Part shown: positions 44,660 to 55,592 of the stretch, piece by piece
Numbering within the stretch: the stretch's first letter is position 1
How the letters are laid out: each line of letters begins with the position of its first letter
DNA from: Bostrychus sinensis
Lineage: Eukaryota; Chordata; Actinopteri; Gobiiformes; Eleotridae
Assembly: GCA_020698575.1 (NCBI GenBank)
Contig: CM036242.1
Coordinates: 11,853,624-11,917,623, forward strand
Direction: 5' to 3'
DNA: 64,000 nucleotides
The notes under the pieces: generated by a model
The model's input: only the letters and a program-made list of their open reading frames with translations
What the model was told of the DNA's origin: nothing
The model's database searches: none
Translations under genes and position numbers: made by a program

Positions 44660-45921
44660 CCTTCATAGCTCTTCATTCTGGTGTGGTTTAGTTTAGAATA
44701 ATTTAAAATAAACTGTATTTTCGACTATTTTTTTATTGATTAAATTGGGAGGGGCCATATTCATTCTAATATAGAATAATCCCAATAAATCCACAAAAGC
44801 ACATGTAAAGTTTAACTTTTTAAAAACAGGAATTTGTCTTTCATTACAATATAAATAAAATTCTTGCTTTAAATATGATTTTTTTTTTTATGAATAACAA
44901 GGCTGGATCAGTATAAAATGGATTTATCAGCTGCAGTCTCTGAGCCCATTGGTAGGCCTCAAAAGTGAGGGCTAAAATTCAGCTGTTATTGTCCTGGTGC
45001 TGAAACTATGGACTTACTCTCTAATCTGAAATGCTGCAGACAGTTTTTCTGAAAAGGCTGCATGTGTTTTGTTACTTGTGTCTCCTGTAGGGGGCGCTCT
45101 AATAGTATTGCTCTTGAGGCCAGGACTGTGTAGTCTGTGTAGGACCAGAGCAGGACCTGGGTGACCTCAGACATGTTCCTAGCTCAGTTCAGACTCTGTC
45201 AGGACTCTGTTTTTAGCGATTCTTATAATTATTTGTACTTTAAGAAAATGTTTTCCGCCTCAGTCAGAGCCCAACATCCCGTGTAAAATCTATACCAAAT
45301 AATGGCACATGAAATGAAAAAGTGGTGCTCAAGAAAACCATCTGAGCCAGTGAAATGACATGTTTTTACTGCCTAATGCCCATGCCAAAAGGCTTTAGTG
45401 TGTACATATACAATACAGTGGAAGTGTCCTACCATTACCTCTTACCATGACCTTTACTGTACAGAAATCACGTGGCAGCTATAAGTTCAGTGCGCTGTGT
45501 TAATAAATGCAAGTTGACAGCGACTAGCTCTGAGGTAAATCCAGAGCAGCACCGGGGCAAGGGGACCAGTATCATCATCAGAGAGTTATGTAGAGTGCGC
45601 TGGTTTCCTGGGTCAAAAGTCAGAAATCCTCTTTGTGCCAGCCGGAAGTCGCCTGGATAAATCAGTCAGCACTGCTCCCACGTCCGTCAGTGAGGTCAGC
45701 ATATGGGCAATGATGCCTATATCACAGTGACACTGGAGGAGATTATGTGATTACAGATATATATGCTGACACAGTAAGTAAGAGTGAAAGAATGTACTTG
45801 TAAATACTGGTTTACTGTAAGATTCTAAATAGCATTTTCTTTTGTTTTTAGCAGTATGCATTTCATTTTTCAATCAGATTTGTGCTTATTCAGTAGCATC
45901 TTCAGAGATCTGAAATAATCC
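42066..45921. other. Unassigned sequence
   Basis: No supported gene. A runs at 42809-42826 and 44627-44656, and T-rich patches. Frames at 42339-42672, 42714-42977, 43642-43914 and 44053-44328 have no domain, no continuity and no codon signal I trust. The sections around 43640-43920 and 45470-45760 are balanced in composition and could hold non-coding conserved sequence. Confidence 0.3.
44627..44656. repeat. Poly-A, 30 nt
   Basis: Uninterrupted A run. Confidence 0.9.
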
Positions 45922-46166
45922 GAAAAGGTTCATTTGGTCTTCCACTAATATTAATAACTGACTTCTAATAGAGAGAGCAGTGTTTTTGTGTTGTACCCAT
46001 GTTTTGACTGCTTACTTTTTGTAGTAGTCCTTAAAAGTGTCATGTGATGTTGCTGTTACTCCAGGAAGTAGGAAGTAGGAAGCATTGAGCAGTCGAAACA
46101 TGTCAAGGTACAACAAAACATTGGTCTGTCTATAAGAAATCCTTTATTAATATAGACAGATCCTGT
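45922..46166. repeat. Direct repeat, left copy, flanking an RT fragment
   Basis: It aligns with 46581-46796 in the same orientation. Shared words: 'aaaaggttca', 'cagtgtttttgtgttgt', 'gtgtcatgtgatgttgctgt', 'actccagg', 'aaaacattggtc' and 'tctataagaaatccttta'. Identity looks about 80% by eye. Confidence 0.8.
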
Positions 46167-46168
46167 TA

Positions 46169-46578
46169 GTCACATGGGTTGGGGTTAATTTGAGGGCTCT
46201 AAAGTTGTTACATTTAGCTTCAGTGTAATCAAGGTAAATAATGAACAATTGAGATTTGTGGGATTTTTCATAGATATAGCTCAAAGTGTCTAAAGCTAGG
46301 TTAAAAGGGGCAATTAAAATTACTTCAGACTTGCTATTATTAAATTTGAGACAGTTTTGCGCCATCCAGGATTTTTTGTCTGTGATGCAGTGGTGTAAAA
46401 AATTCAGTCTGTGGGATGTGTGCATGTAGATTTAAGTGTCATCGGCATGAAAATTATATAAAATGTTATGGGAATCTAATAAATTGCCAAATGGGAGTAA
46501 GTAGATTGAATGAAGTAGTGGCCCCAGCACTGAGCCCTGTGGCACGATGTATTTTAGAGGAGTATGTGATGAGTTAAA
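46169..46578 (-). pseudogene. L2-clade LINE reverse transcriptase fragment (minus strand)
   Basis: Translated on the minus strand, the piece begins near 46575 and gives a PQGSVLGPLL motif (about 46517-46546), then IYLLPFGNL, then an HADDT stretch that corresponds to the catalytic YADD box (Tyr replaced by His). A stop codon follows directly, then the frame runs 46425-46147 with a KSWMAQNCLKFNNSKSEVI segment typical of L2 after the catalytic box. It covers only the middle of RT. No endonuclease or 3' end is present, and it lies between two direct repeats. It is dead. Confidence 0.85.
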
Positions 46579-46580
46579 CC

Positions 46581-46796
46581 CAAAAGGTTCACTTGGTCTT
46601 TCACTAATAATAATTCATATAGACAAACCAGTGTTTTTGTGTTGTCCATGTTTCGACTGCTCACTTTCTGCAGTCTTGTCAGAAGCGTCATGTGATGTTG
46701 CTGTGACTCCAGGTAGGAAGAAGTAAGCAGTCAAAAAATGTTAAGGTACAATAAAACATTGGTCAGTCTATAAGAAATCCTTTAGACAGATTCTGA
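46581..46796. repeat. Direct repeat, right copy, flanking an RT fragment
   Basis: Second copy of 45922-46166. It lacks a few bases near its end ('cctttagacagat' against 'cctttattaatatagacagat'). Confidence 0.8.
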
Positions 46797-47243
46797 GTAG
46801 GTTAGGGTTAGATATGTGGTTGCAGTCTCTGTTCTGGGTGAGTAAAAATCAGAGCACTTAATTTTTTTTTCATGCCAAGGTTAAAACTAGCCAGATGCTA
46901 TTTTCTAGACTAACAACAGGTCTCAAACTGTCCAGTCTGAAAGTAACCTATTTGTGGATAACAATCTGTAACTGTTTTTAGCTGTGATTGTTCTGTTTTA
47001 AAACCGTGCTCACACTGAGAATAGATGCGTCTGATTGATACTTAGCGGATTTGCACATTTATGGACAGATTTACTAACTCATTGTACAACTGCCGACTTT
47101 TTGTGGAAGTACTAATTTCACAGTGCAAAAACAAGTGTTTTTAAATTAAGTTTGTGTCCTGATTTAGGGATTGTTTACACCCCACCCCCCTCACCCCCCA
47201 TATTGTAAAATGTCATAATCTTGATCCTCCAAATTTCTCTTTT
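46797..47243. other. Unassigned sequence
   Basis: No gene. A C-rich patch lies at 47179-47200. Confidence 0.4.
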
Positions 47244-47570
47244 TCATATTGTTCCAAAGATACTCAGAAAGGCAGTGGAATTGCCACTCTTTTCTCCAAT
47301 ATCTTTTCATGTAAACGTGTCTTGTCTGGTTCTGACTCTACTTTCGAGTATCTAGCTCTGCTCATGAAATCTGTGGATTCAGTTCTTGTACTTACGGATT
47401 ACTGACCTCCAAAATCTAAAACTGAGTTTAAGAATGAAATTGAAGATCTTCTATCTAGTGTCGATTGACTCAATCCTTAACTCAGGTGATTTTAACAATC
47501 ATATTGATAATACATGTGATTCCCTGGCAACACAATTTCTCTTCACAGAGCCAACCCATAATGCTGGGCA
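47244..47570 (+). pseudogene. LINE endonuclease domain relic
   Basis: The translation shows, in order, a GIATLFSN segment, 'SFEYLALL'-like sequence (here TFEYLALLMKS), a diverged Y*PPKS where the family has YRPPKS (stop at 47399-47401), then KTEFKNEIEDLLSS. After a second stop or shift it reads SGDFNNHIDN and ATQFLFTEPTHNAGH. These are the C-terminal motifs of the APE-type endonuclease that nicks target DNA for target-primed reverse transcription. The N-terminal half is missing, and the reading frame breaks at the duplicated segment that begins near 47569. Confidence 0.85.
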
Positions 47571-47735
47571 CTACACATGTTTCTTTGTCATGTAGATAGG
47601 CTGTGGCTCTGTCTTCATTACGAAGGTTCACCCTGCGAGGAGCGTGAGTGTGGAAAGAGAACATAAAGCCCTATAAGATCAGGTTTAATGAGACGGAGCT
47701 TCTGAAATACCGCTATTTATAGAAAGCCTCTGGAT
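47569..47735. repeat. Duplicated unique-looking segment, copy 1
   Basis: It matches 53927-54070. Over the 109 bp ending 47735 and 54070 there are about nine mismatches. Copy 1 has a ~25-bp extra piece ('gtggctctgtcttcattac' region, 47602-47626). It interrupts the LINE endonuclease. Confidence 0.9.
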
Positions 47736-47845
47736 CAGGGGTGTAACATCAGGCAGTGCAGCCAGTGCAACTGCACTGGGGCCTGGGAGGTTTAGGGGCC
47801 CATTAGAGTGGGCCCTTGTTCATCGATTAGTCCCTCTAGGATTTT
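47736..47845. repeat. Left part of a 'caggggtgtaac' hAT-like MITE
   Basis: It begins CAGGGGTGTAACATCAG, the same end as the family at 41339-41505 (read in reverse) and 52022-52147. It contains 'ggggcctgggag' and 'aggggcccattagag'. The right end is not found, so it is truncated. It starts exactly where the duplicated segment stops. Confidence 0.6.
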
Positions 47846-48539
47846 GCAATGTCACAATCACAACTATTAACGCAAAATCAACCAAACCCTGCGAATTCAG
47901 CGCTACCCTGCAACTTTGTCCAAACTGCTCAACGTGTCTGTAAGTTTGGCTAATTATCACTGAGGTTTTCTTTAAAAACTTTTTTTTTTTTTAATTTTCC
48001 AACATTATTCCAATTCATTCACTTCAGTCTTGTGACAACCTGTTAGATGTGTTTAATACACGCCTAACTAATATTAGGGACACAATTGCTCCTAAAAATC
48101 AAAAGTGGTTTCTGGTAAATGTAAGGCTCCATGGATAAATACTATATAAGTGTGGACAGCAAGGAGGCCGTGCAGAAAACTAGAGCGCAAATGGCACAGA
48201 ACAAAGCTAAAAAATGATTACTGCACTTTCAAAGAAGAGCTTGTGAAATATAATAATATAGTGAAAAGGATGAGGCAAAACTATTTTACATAAAAAATAT
48301 GACTGTTGATAAACTACTTAATCCTTGTAAATCATTACCAGCAGAGTTTTACACTTCTAAGAAATGCAATGAGCTTGCCTATTTTTTTTAAAACAAAATC
48401 TCCAATATTAAAAAAAAAACAAACAAAAAAAACAAAACAAAACATATTAATGCTTTTAATAACCAGGCTGTTGCTGTGCCTCACGATGACACCCCACGTA
48501 TTGTGTGAATAATTTAACCAATGTTACACCTATTCAGTA

Positions 48540-49841
48540 TAGTGAGTTACATGAAGTCGTGCACACACTAAGCTCAGCAGCTTGTGCTCTTGATGTCTTA
48601 CCAAACCAAGTTTTTTAAGACCGTTTTTAATTGTGTTTGTGATGATGTTTTAAGAATTGTGAATGCATCTTTAGGGTCTGGTGTATTCCCTACATCTCAT
48701 AAAAAGGTTATTGTAACGTCATTGTTAAAAAGACCAATTTGGATCCACTAGCTTGTAAAGATTACAGACCAATTTCTAACCTGCCATTTCTTTCCAAAAT
48801 CCTTGAAAAAGTTGTGTACCAGCAACTTCTGAAATATATTAGTGATGACAACTTGTTTGACATTCATCAGTTTTAGAAAAAATCACAGCACATAGACAGC
48901 TTTAATAAAAATTATATTTCCATTCTTGTGCTTTTAGATCTCAGTGCTGTATTCGACACAGTAGGTCATAATATTTTATTTGATTGTTTAAAAAAATCTT
49001 CTAGGCGTCAAAGGTAAAGTTCTTGGCTGGCTTGCATCCTTCATCACTAAAAGGTCTTTCTCTGTGGCTATAGGTGATTTCAACTCTGCGTCCTTCAGCC
49101 TCCCTTTTGGAGTTCCTCAAGGGTCAGTTCTTGGACCTCTTCTTTTTAATATTTATATGCTCCTCCTTATGAATAGTAATAAAGATTTTAATGTTTCATA
49201 CCATTCCTACACTGATGATACTCAATTATATGCAACTGTTTCACCTTCCAATCTCAGTCCTCTGAATGACCTTGCAAGCTGCATTTCTGTCATCAAACTC
49301 TGGATGAGTCAAAATTTCCTACAGCTAAATAATGATAAAACTGAAATTTTATTGGTCGGTCCAAAGGTGCATAGGCAAAAATTGTATCCTTTATTTGAAT
49401 GTCAGAAATCTAGGAGTAACTATTGACTCTGATCTTAACTTTCATAAACATATTTTAAACATTTCAAAAATTGCTTTTGATCATCTTAGAAACATTGCCA
49501 AGATCAGAAGCCTCGTGTCCAAACCTGACGCAGAGGAACTTGTGCGTGCTTTTATTTCAAGTCGTCTCAATTATTGCAGTGCACTTCATGCTGGACTCAC
49601 CAAACAGTCACTAAATAAGCTCCAGCTAATCCAAAATACTGCTGCTAGAATTTTAACAAAACACAGCAGTTTGAACACATTACACCAATTTTATCTTCAC
49701 TTCACTGGCTTTATTTTATTATTAGTTTTTAAATCTTTACATGGCTTGGCCCTGCTTATATTTCTGACATGCTCACTGAATACACCCCTCTTAGACCCCT
49801 TCGCTAGTCCAGTCAAGAACTTTTCTCAGTTCCACAGATAA
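48540..49841 (+). pseudogene. LINE reverse transcriptase relic (L2 clade)
   Basis: This enzyme copies LINE RNA at the nicked target. In order: a damaged start ('SSAACALDVLP' at about 48575-48607), KDYRPISNLPFLSKILEKV (about 48757-48814), LLDLSAVFDTV with the first catalytic Asp (about 48931-48963), GVPQGSVLG (about 49109-49135), YTDD with the paired catalytic Asp residues (49208-49219; the family usually has YADD), then ILLVGP. A frameshift near 49390-49400 moves the rest into another frame (NLGVTIDSDLNFHKHI ... RLNYCSALHAGL ... AARILTKHSS), where a ~30-bp internal deletion removes the usual HWLPV segment. Several stops precede 48900. Not functional. Confidence 0.92.
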
Positions 49842-49935
49842 ATGTTCTTCTGGAAGAACAAATCCAGGAACAGGTCTGAGCACTCTTATGCACAGAAATT
49901 CAGCAGTTTTATGATTTTATCAGACCCCTAATGGA

Positions 49936-49972
49936 ACAAAAAATATTAATTTTAGTCTGATTGTAGATTTCA

Positions 49973-50003
<31 letters not shown>

Positions 50004-50743
50004 TATTCCTTATTAAAATTATTTTAAAAAAATCATCTTCATCTCACTGATCAGTGGTGGTGTAGGCCAGGTATAATCCTAACTCAGACTTCATACTTGC
50101 TGTTACAGAGCAGCTCTGAGCAGTGACAGTCACAGTCTCTGTCTCTGTCCCAGTCCCCTCTGAATACACTCCTGTACACTCTGGCCTGAACTGCAGCCCC
50201 CCGCCATGGCTCTATAACACCCCCCTCACCCCACCAGGACCAGGACGCATTGGTCTCTGTGTGCACCCCCACTCCCCCCTCCACCGCTTTTTTTCTGTGA
50301 CTTGCAAAATATGCAACATAAAGATGCAAGCCCTTGTTAACTTCAGTGAGCTTGTGACTGAAATATGCTTCCACTGACTGTGTCTCAGTGTTTTTGGACA
50401 TTTTTAATTGCTGATGAAGCTGTAAAACTGCTGTAGATGGACTTGTCAGAGTGACTCTTCCCGGTGACTGGGCCGCCCTTAAAAGTGCTATAAAAACTCA
50501 GTGTAAAGGTTTTGTTTTTTTTTTTTGTTTTTTTCACTGTGCCTCCCAAACAAGGTTTTTTCTTTTTGTTATCACTTATTGTCATGCACACAGCAGTGCA
50601 TGTGAGGGTTCTGTGACTTTTTTCACATAACAAAAATACAATCACACAACAAATATTTTCTTAAACACACCAAGTCCTCCAATTCAATATGTAAATTCAT
50701 GGAAAAAATTCAAATTATTGCATTTTCAACCCAGACACTCAGA
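49936..50743. other. Unassigned sequence with T runs
   Basis: Poly-T at 49973-49997 and 50514-50532. Conflicting frames at 50084-50401 on both strands have no domain. The 50100-50290 part is C-rich with 'gtctctgtccca' type repeats. Confidence 0.35.
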
Positions 50744-50744
50744 T

Positions 50745-50790
<46 letters not shown>

Positions 50791-50795
50791 GGGGG
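50745..50795. repeat. (TG)n microsatellite
   Basis: About 20 TG units with one TTTG interruption, then a G8 run. Confidence 0.95.
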
Positions 50796-50823
50796 TAATT
50801 AGCACAGCTGTTAACATCACTAA

Positions 50824-51446
50824 CCCCCAATTTCCACTGCAAGCGTGTGCGCCATGCACAGCGCTTCAGGTACACTTCCTTTCTAGTGAATGAGGCCGTT
50901 TCCACTGCCAGCGCTGCGCCACGGTTCTGGAGCGAGTGCGCAGCGCTTCATTGGAGATATGCCATTGTTCTAGTTTCCTGCAACGGCATCAATCTACACA
51001 GATCAGATTGCACTAAACTGGAGACTGAACAAGTGCAACATCTCGATTTTCAAAGTAGAAACCGAAACTGTAGAAGGAGGATCACATTTTTATAATCATA
51101 GTCTATATATTCGCATACGAGTTTCTTCAAATACATTATGCATGTATTTTTGTCATTAAAATGTTTTATATACACACACAATTAGACTCTGCAAAAACAA
51201 AACTTTTTAAAACTCCATGAACTCACCCTCTTTAGAGGAAAGGTCTGTGAAGTGATGCAAATGACAACAACAATATAGCGATCTCAAGTTACACTTCAAG
51301 TTACTAGTTATTCCCCTCATGCCTCCCCAGCTGCCTCGAGCTCGGCAGAGCTGCGTTGCCGTTACAAAACGCTTCCAGTGGGCGAGGGTCAGCGCTGTCA
51401 GCTGCTGGCGTTACATGGCGCTCACGCTTGCAGTGGAATTCCGGGA
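50824..51446. mobile_element. PIF/Harbinger-like MITE
   Basis: The left end (CCCCCAATTTCCACTGCAAG) and the right end in reverse (TCCCGGAATTCCACTGCAAG) form a TIR that continues to 'cgtgNgcgccat', over 30 bp with a few mismatches. It is flanked by TAA at 50821-50823 and 51447-51449, matching the TWA target of PIF/Harbinger. The 623-bp body is non-coding. An extra TIR-like word (tttccactgccagcg) lies at about 50900-50914. Confidence 0.8.
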
Positions 51447-51494
51447 TAAGTTAGCTGGTAAATGAGCCAAGTACGCCGCAGTGATAGAGGTTTA

Positions 51495-51681
51495 ATGAAA
51501 TGTTCTTTTTGGCCTTTCAGGGCTTTATTTGACAGCACAGTGGAAAAGTGACAGGAATTATGGAGGAGAGAGCAGGGATAAACATTAGTGAAATCCCCAG
51601 AGTCAAGCCCACGATGCAGAGGCAAGCTGTAGTTGCTCTGTATATGCAGCACATGCCCTGCCAACTGAGCTATACCGCTGT
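51495..51681 (-). mobile_element. Complete tRNA-derived SINE with target duplication
   Basis: On the minus strand it opens 'acagcggtatagctcagt' with an A box 'tagctcagttggcaggg' (about 51655-51671) and a B-box-like 'gggcttgactc' (about 51600-51610). It ends 'gctgtcaaataaagccctg' and 'aaaggccaaaaagaac', a common fish SINE tail. The flanks are near-identical 14-mers: gtgatagaggttta (51481-51494) and gtgacagaggttta (51682-51695). Confidence 0.88.
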
Positions 51682-51695
51682 GTGACAGAGGTTTA

Positions 51696-52021
51696 AGCGC
51701 TACAATTGTCACTCATAAAAAAATTACATTTTTTTAAAGAATTGCTTTGATTCTAAAGTTAAAATAAATGCACACATTTTGAAACTTGACGACTAAGGTG
51801 CAAAAAAAAGCTCACAGAGGCACAACTCTACACACATTTACACCATCACACTTATATCACAACACTGCACACAGAGTTTTGTTTTATCTAAAACACAATT
51901 ACCTCCACATTTATCTGTCAAAACTAAAAAACCTTTCTGATGCACTCTTGCTCTATGTCCACCAAAATCCAACACTCTGAAGTCCACAGACCAAAGACAT
52001 GAGGTAAAAAAAATAACACAA
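51696..52021. other. Unassigned sequence
   Basis: No gene. A 64-codon frame at 51786-51980 has no motif. Confidence 0.4.
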
Positions 52022-52147
52022 AGAAATTAGCCAAGGCCCACTGCAAAGAGGGGCCCACAAAAAGCCTGGGATATGAACGAGAGATATTGGTCAAGCATTA
52101 GAGCCCACAAAGATACAAGGAGCCCAAAAATTTGTGCTACACCCTTG
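52022..52147. repeat. Right part of a hAT-like MITE
   Basis: It is roughly 75-80% similar by eye to 41378-41505 ('aagagatattgatcaagtg' versus 'gagagatattggtcaagca') and ends 'gtgctacacccttg', the counterpart of the CAGGGG end. The left end is missing. Confidence 0.75.
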
Positions 52148-52934
52148 GTCCTGGTACAGAGACTCTGCGGTCCAAGTCTAAAACAGGTCCAGATCCAGAG
52201 AGATGCTGTGGTCCAAAGGAGGTGAGGGCGCTCTTAAACAATGAGGTGCTGCTGAACATTTTGGAAGAGGGCTCATAGGACTGGCCATGTGTGCAAAAGG
52301 GTTTAAGAAAGAATGTACCGTATACTGCGTATTGTCTTAAATAAAGACGCTGTTTGTAGGTATTGTAAATATTTATTAAACAGTCTGCATATAATATTCT
52401 GATGCAAATGTCACTTTATTCCATGCAGCTGTATAAGGTTACCTCGCTTATAATTGGACAGCTTAATGAAACTAGCCCAGTATAACATAGCAAGTCCAGA
52501 ATTTTAACAATCCAAGGCTGTCTGCACCACTGTGCTACTCCCAGGTCCTGTGGGCAGTGTGCTTCCAACACATGCCATCATTTCTGCAGAAACCACTCCA
52601 GATTCCCTGAAGTCTTTATAGAGCTGGACCAATTATGACAATTTACTTGTCACCAATAATTATAGGGTGATTCAGTAGGTTAAATACTGAATTACTCAGG
52701 GGTTTAATGTGAAATGCCACAATTTGTAGAAATAGAGCATTGACAGATATTTCTGTTCAGATTTCATAATATTAATTATTTTCTAGCACATTTGCTCATG
52801 TTAACGTTATAATACAATTGCTACATACAGTCTTGATGAACTGTATTTTCTATTCACTGTTCATTCCTGAAGCATTTCCTAAGACAAAGGTAAATAAACC
52901 TGATACTCTTGGAACACCAAACTACAAGTTCCAG
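52148..52934. other. Unassigned sequence
   Basis: No gene or recognised repeat. Confidence 0.35.
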
Positions 52935-53040
52935 CTAATACATTCACACATTTATACACCAGTGTACACAGACACCAGGGGCAAAGTGGGTTAAGTGTCT
53001 TGCTCAAGGACACAACAACATTATGCAATGCCAAACTTTT
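52935..53040 (-). repeat. AFC-like SINE fragment
   Basis: In reverse it carries 'tgtgtccttgagcaagacac' and 'ttaacccactttgcccc', the core of the SINE at 10642-10937. Head and tail are absent. Confidence 0.6.
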
Positions 53041-53926
53041 GGTTTAAAAAAATTGCATTCCTTCCATGAAAAGCAAAATGAAAAAGATGAGTAAAAAAAA
53101 AATCAAAACCAGCTATTAAGATGTTTATAGACAACAAAATAATCTAAAACTTTGACAAAACTTTAAAATACTGTGCCTGTTGCTAATGTTCTCCACCTAA
53201 GCACTGACAATATACACGTGTAGTCATTTGAATTTCATTTGTCAAAACTTGTGTAAATGTTGTTTATGCACAATTTTCAGTTTTTGGTGGTTAATGCATA
53301 GCAGACTAGAGTTTTTTTTTTTTTTTTTTTTTATTATTTTTAACTGATCTGATACTAAGTAAATACCAGGTAGTACTGCGATCCTGATACTGATACTTTG
53401 TACTAACCCTAACCCTAACCCATATACAAACATATACAGTACTTTCAGGTAAGGACTAGCAGTGTGTCATCATTATGTTAATCTGACTACAATTTTGACC
53501 GCTAAATAAGTTACATAATAAATTGTTATTGTTGCTTACCATTGTTAAGTGCATGTTAAAACTGCAATTAGATTTTTTTGCAGCATTAGTTTAAGCAGAC
53601 TGTTTTTGTCTATTATTGTGACTCAGATCACATTTTATGACCAAATCATGCAGAAATCCTAGTATTTCCAAGGGTTTCCAATACTTTTTCTTTCAACTGT
53701 ATATATAAAGATAAAATAAAATTCTTCCTTCACAGAGCTTGTGCAGGGAGGGGGAGAATCGATCTGATTGCACTACACTGCACTCTGCTCAAGTGTGTGC
53801 AACCACAGCGCAGGAAAAGCACAGGTTCTTTACAAATATTCAAAGTGTCTTTAGAGACTCAACCTCTTAGCAGACCATTACGTTTGTGGTTGCACGTCCC
53901 GATCCGAAACCATTAGGAGCTGATCG
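53041..53926. other. Unassigned A+T-rich sequence
   Basis: No gene. A 21-nt T run at 53312-53332 and a telomere-like triplet at 53404-53421. Confidence 0.35.
53404..53421. repeat. Short (TAACCC)3 telomere-like repeat
   Basis: Three exact vertebrate telomere units on the C-rich strand, within ordinary sequence. Confidence 0.85.
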
Positions 53927-54070
53927 CACTACGCATGTTTCATTGTCATGTAAATAGGCTCTTCACCCTGCGAGGGGCGTGAACGTGGAAAGAGCACATA
54001 AAGCCCCATAATATCAGGTTTAATGAGACAGGGCTTCTGAGATACCGCTATTTATAGAAAGCCTCTGGAT
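53927..54070. repeat. Duplicated unique-looking segment, copy 2
   Basis: Probable source of copy 1 (47569-47735): here the segment continues smoothly into single-copy-looking sequence on both sides, whereas copy 1 lies inside a LINE. It contains 'ccgctatttatagaaagcct' unchanged in both. Confidence 0.85.
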
Positions 54071-55269
54071 GTGCTCTCTCCATGGACTGGTGCGCTGGAG
54101 TCGAAGGTGCAGATCGCTAATCCAGTCATAGCTAATCCACTCAATGCTATACTGTCTCGTACAGTCTGAGATTACACTCATTCACACTCCACTTTATTTG
54201 AATGTGGCTCGACACAAGATGCCCATTATTTTAACAAATGCTGCGCGCCACTGAATTATTATCTCTGAGTCAACTGTATACGTGAAGAGGCAGGCAGAAT
54301 AAATGCTCTAACCTATATTAAAAGTGTAAAAAAGGCAACATGACATTCTGCCACAGTAGTTAAGAGTACCTTGACCGGAGTGAACAGACGTCATTGACAG
54401 TGTTCCAGGACAAAAATAAAAATGGAACCGCTACATAATGTGAACTATTTTTTCTCTTAGCTCTAACAAAGCAATTGAGCAATGCATTGTTGCTACTGCT
54501 TAAAAGATTTATATTTACGCAAGTCTATGTATTGTTTCCAGTCCCACAGTGGGTTCTATAGACTATATATTGAGTCTATATTATACTTACAATGTTAACC
54601 AAGTTGCATTCTATTGCCAATGCAGATTTATTTATAATCAATTACAATGAGCCACCAAGCCATGAAAGACTTTCAAATTTGTCACATCTTGGGGATCCAT
54701 GGAGTTTCCAGGAAGGGGTGAGATTTAAGCCAGAGATACAGGCATATGTGTCCATCATACATGGCTGCAGAAACATGCATTGTGTGTAAGCTGCATATGC
54801 AATATGAAGTTTATCTGAACACATATGACAACAGCAGAGGATATTCAAAAGTAAAAAAAAACCAAAAAAAAAAAACAGCAATAGTCACAAAAGGACGCAC
54901 AATGTTTACTATGGCCTAACTCATTTGTCTTTAAAATTGATAATAAGACATTTGAGTAAAGGACAAAAATCGATAGAGCTGCAACAAATAATTGAATATA
55001 ATCAATTATTACATCAATCATCAGCTAATTTATTAACCCATTAATTGCTATCTGAAGGATACATAGACTCTGAAACATGCCATGTGCCAACAGATTTTAT
55101 TACCAAGACAGCGCAGTAAAGCCATAGAAACTGTACAAAAGAGTAAAAACTGATTTGTTTTTTTTTCAGGAACAATAAAACAAAAGTATTTAAACACTTG
55201 TTAGGCCACCAGATCATCATGTGTTTACTCATCCTTCACTATCAGGTTATTAAAGAAAAAAAAAAAGCT
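54071..55269. other. Unassigned sequence
   Basis: No supported gene. An A-rich low-complexity patch lies at 54853-54877 and gives a Phe-rich minus-strand frame. The 54090-54250 part adjoins the duplicated segment and may belong to a larger conserved block. Confidence 0.3.
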
Positions 55270-55561
55270 TTATTCATATTATTAAACCAAACTTGGTTTC
55301 CTCTAGAACAACATTGCACATTTTACAACCTTTAAAAAAAACATCTGAATAAAAGAAAACATTTTTATAAGTGCTCTACTGGTGCCATAAAGAAACAGGT
55401 GAAGAGACCAGCAGAGGGCAGCACAGTGTGTAGTGTTGTAGTCTTTTGAACATAATCAAAGAAAAATAACATTTCACTTCCTTAAACTTTTTGTATGATG
55501 CCATTTTACTACAAAATGACAAATGTCTGCGAGGAATCAGTGGAAACAGAGCTGTACACTG

Positions 55562-55592
<31 letters not shown>

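Larger units (their letters stand above)
47244..49935 (+). mobile_element. L2-clade LINE, 5'-truncated and broken
   Basis: It contains the end of an apurinic-type endonuclease domain (47244-47570), an interruption (47571-about 47990), a linker (about 48020-48150) and a reverse transcriptase (about 48540-49841), all in the plus sense. The 3' part after 49841 is non-coding and ends before a 25-nt T run at 49973-49997. Motif content (GDFNNHIDN, GVPQGSVLG, YTDD, LNYC) fits the L2 clade rather than RTE or L1. Frameshifts and stops make it non-functional. Confidence 0.9.

Noticed and set aside
45922..46796. LTR retrotransposon with paired LTRs
   Set aside because: The enclosed RT is L2-type non-LTR, antisense and partial. 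Repeats lack TG...CA ends and a primer site. Reported only as direct repeats.
50084..50401. Opposing 105- and 84-codon frames
   Set aside because: Both derive from a C-rich, repeat-like stretch and contradict each other, with no motif.
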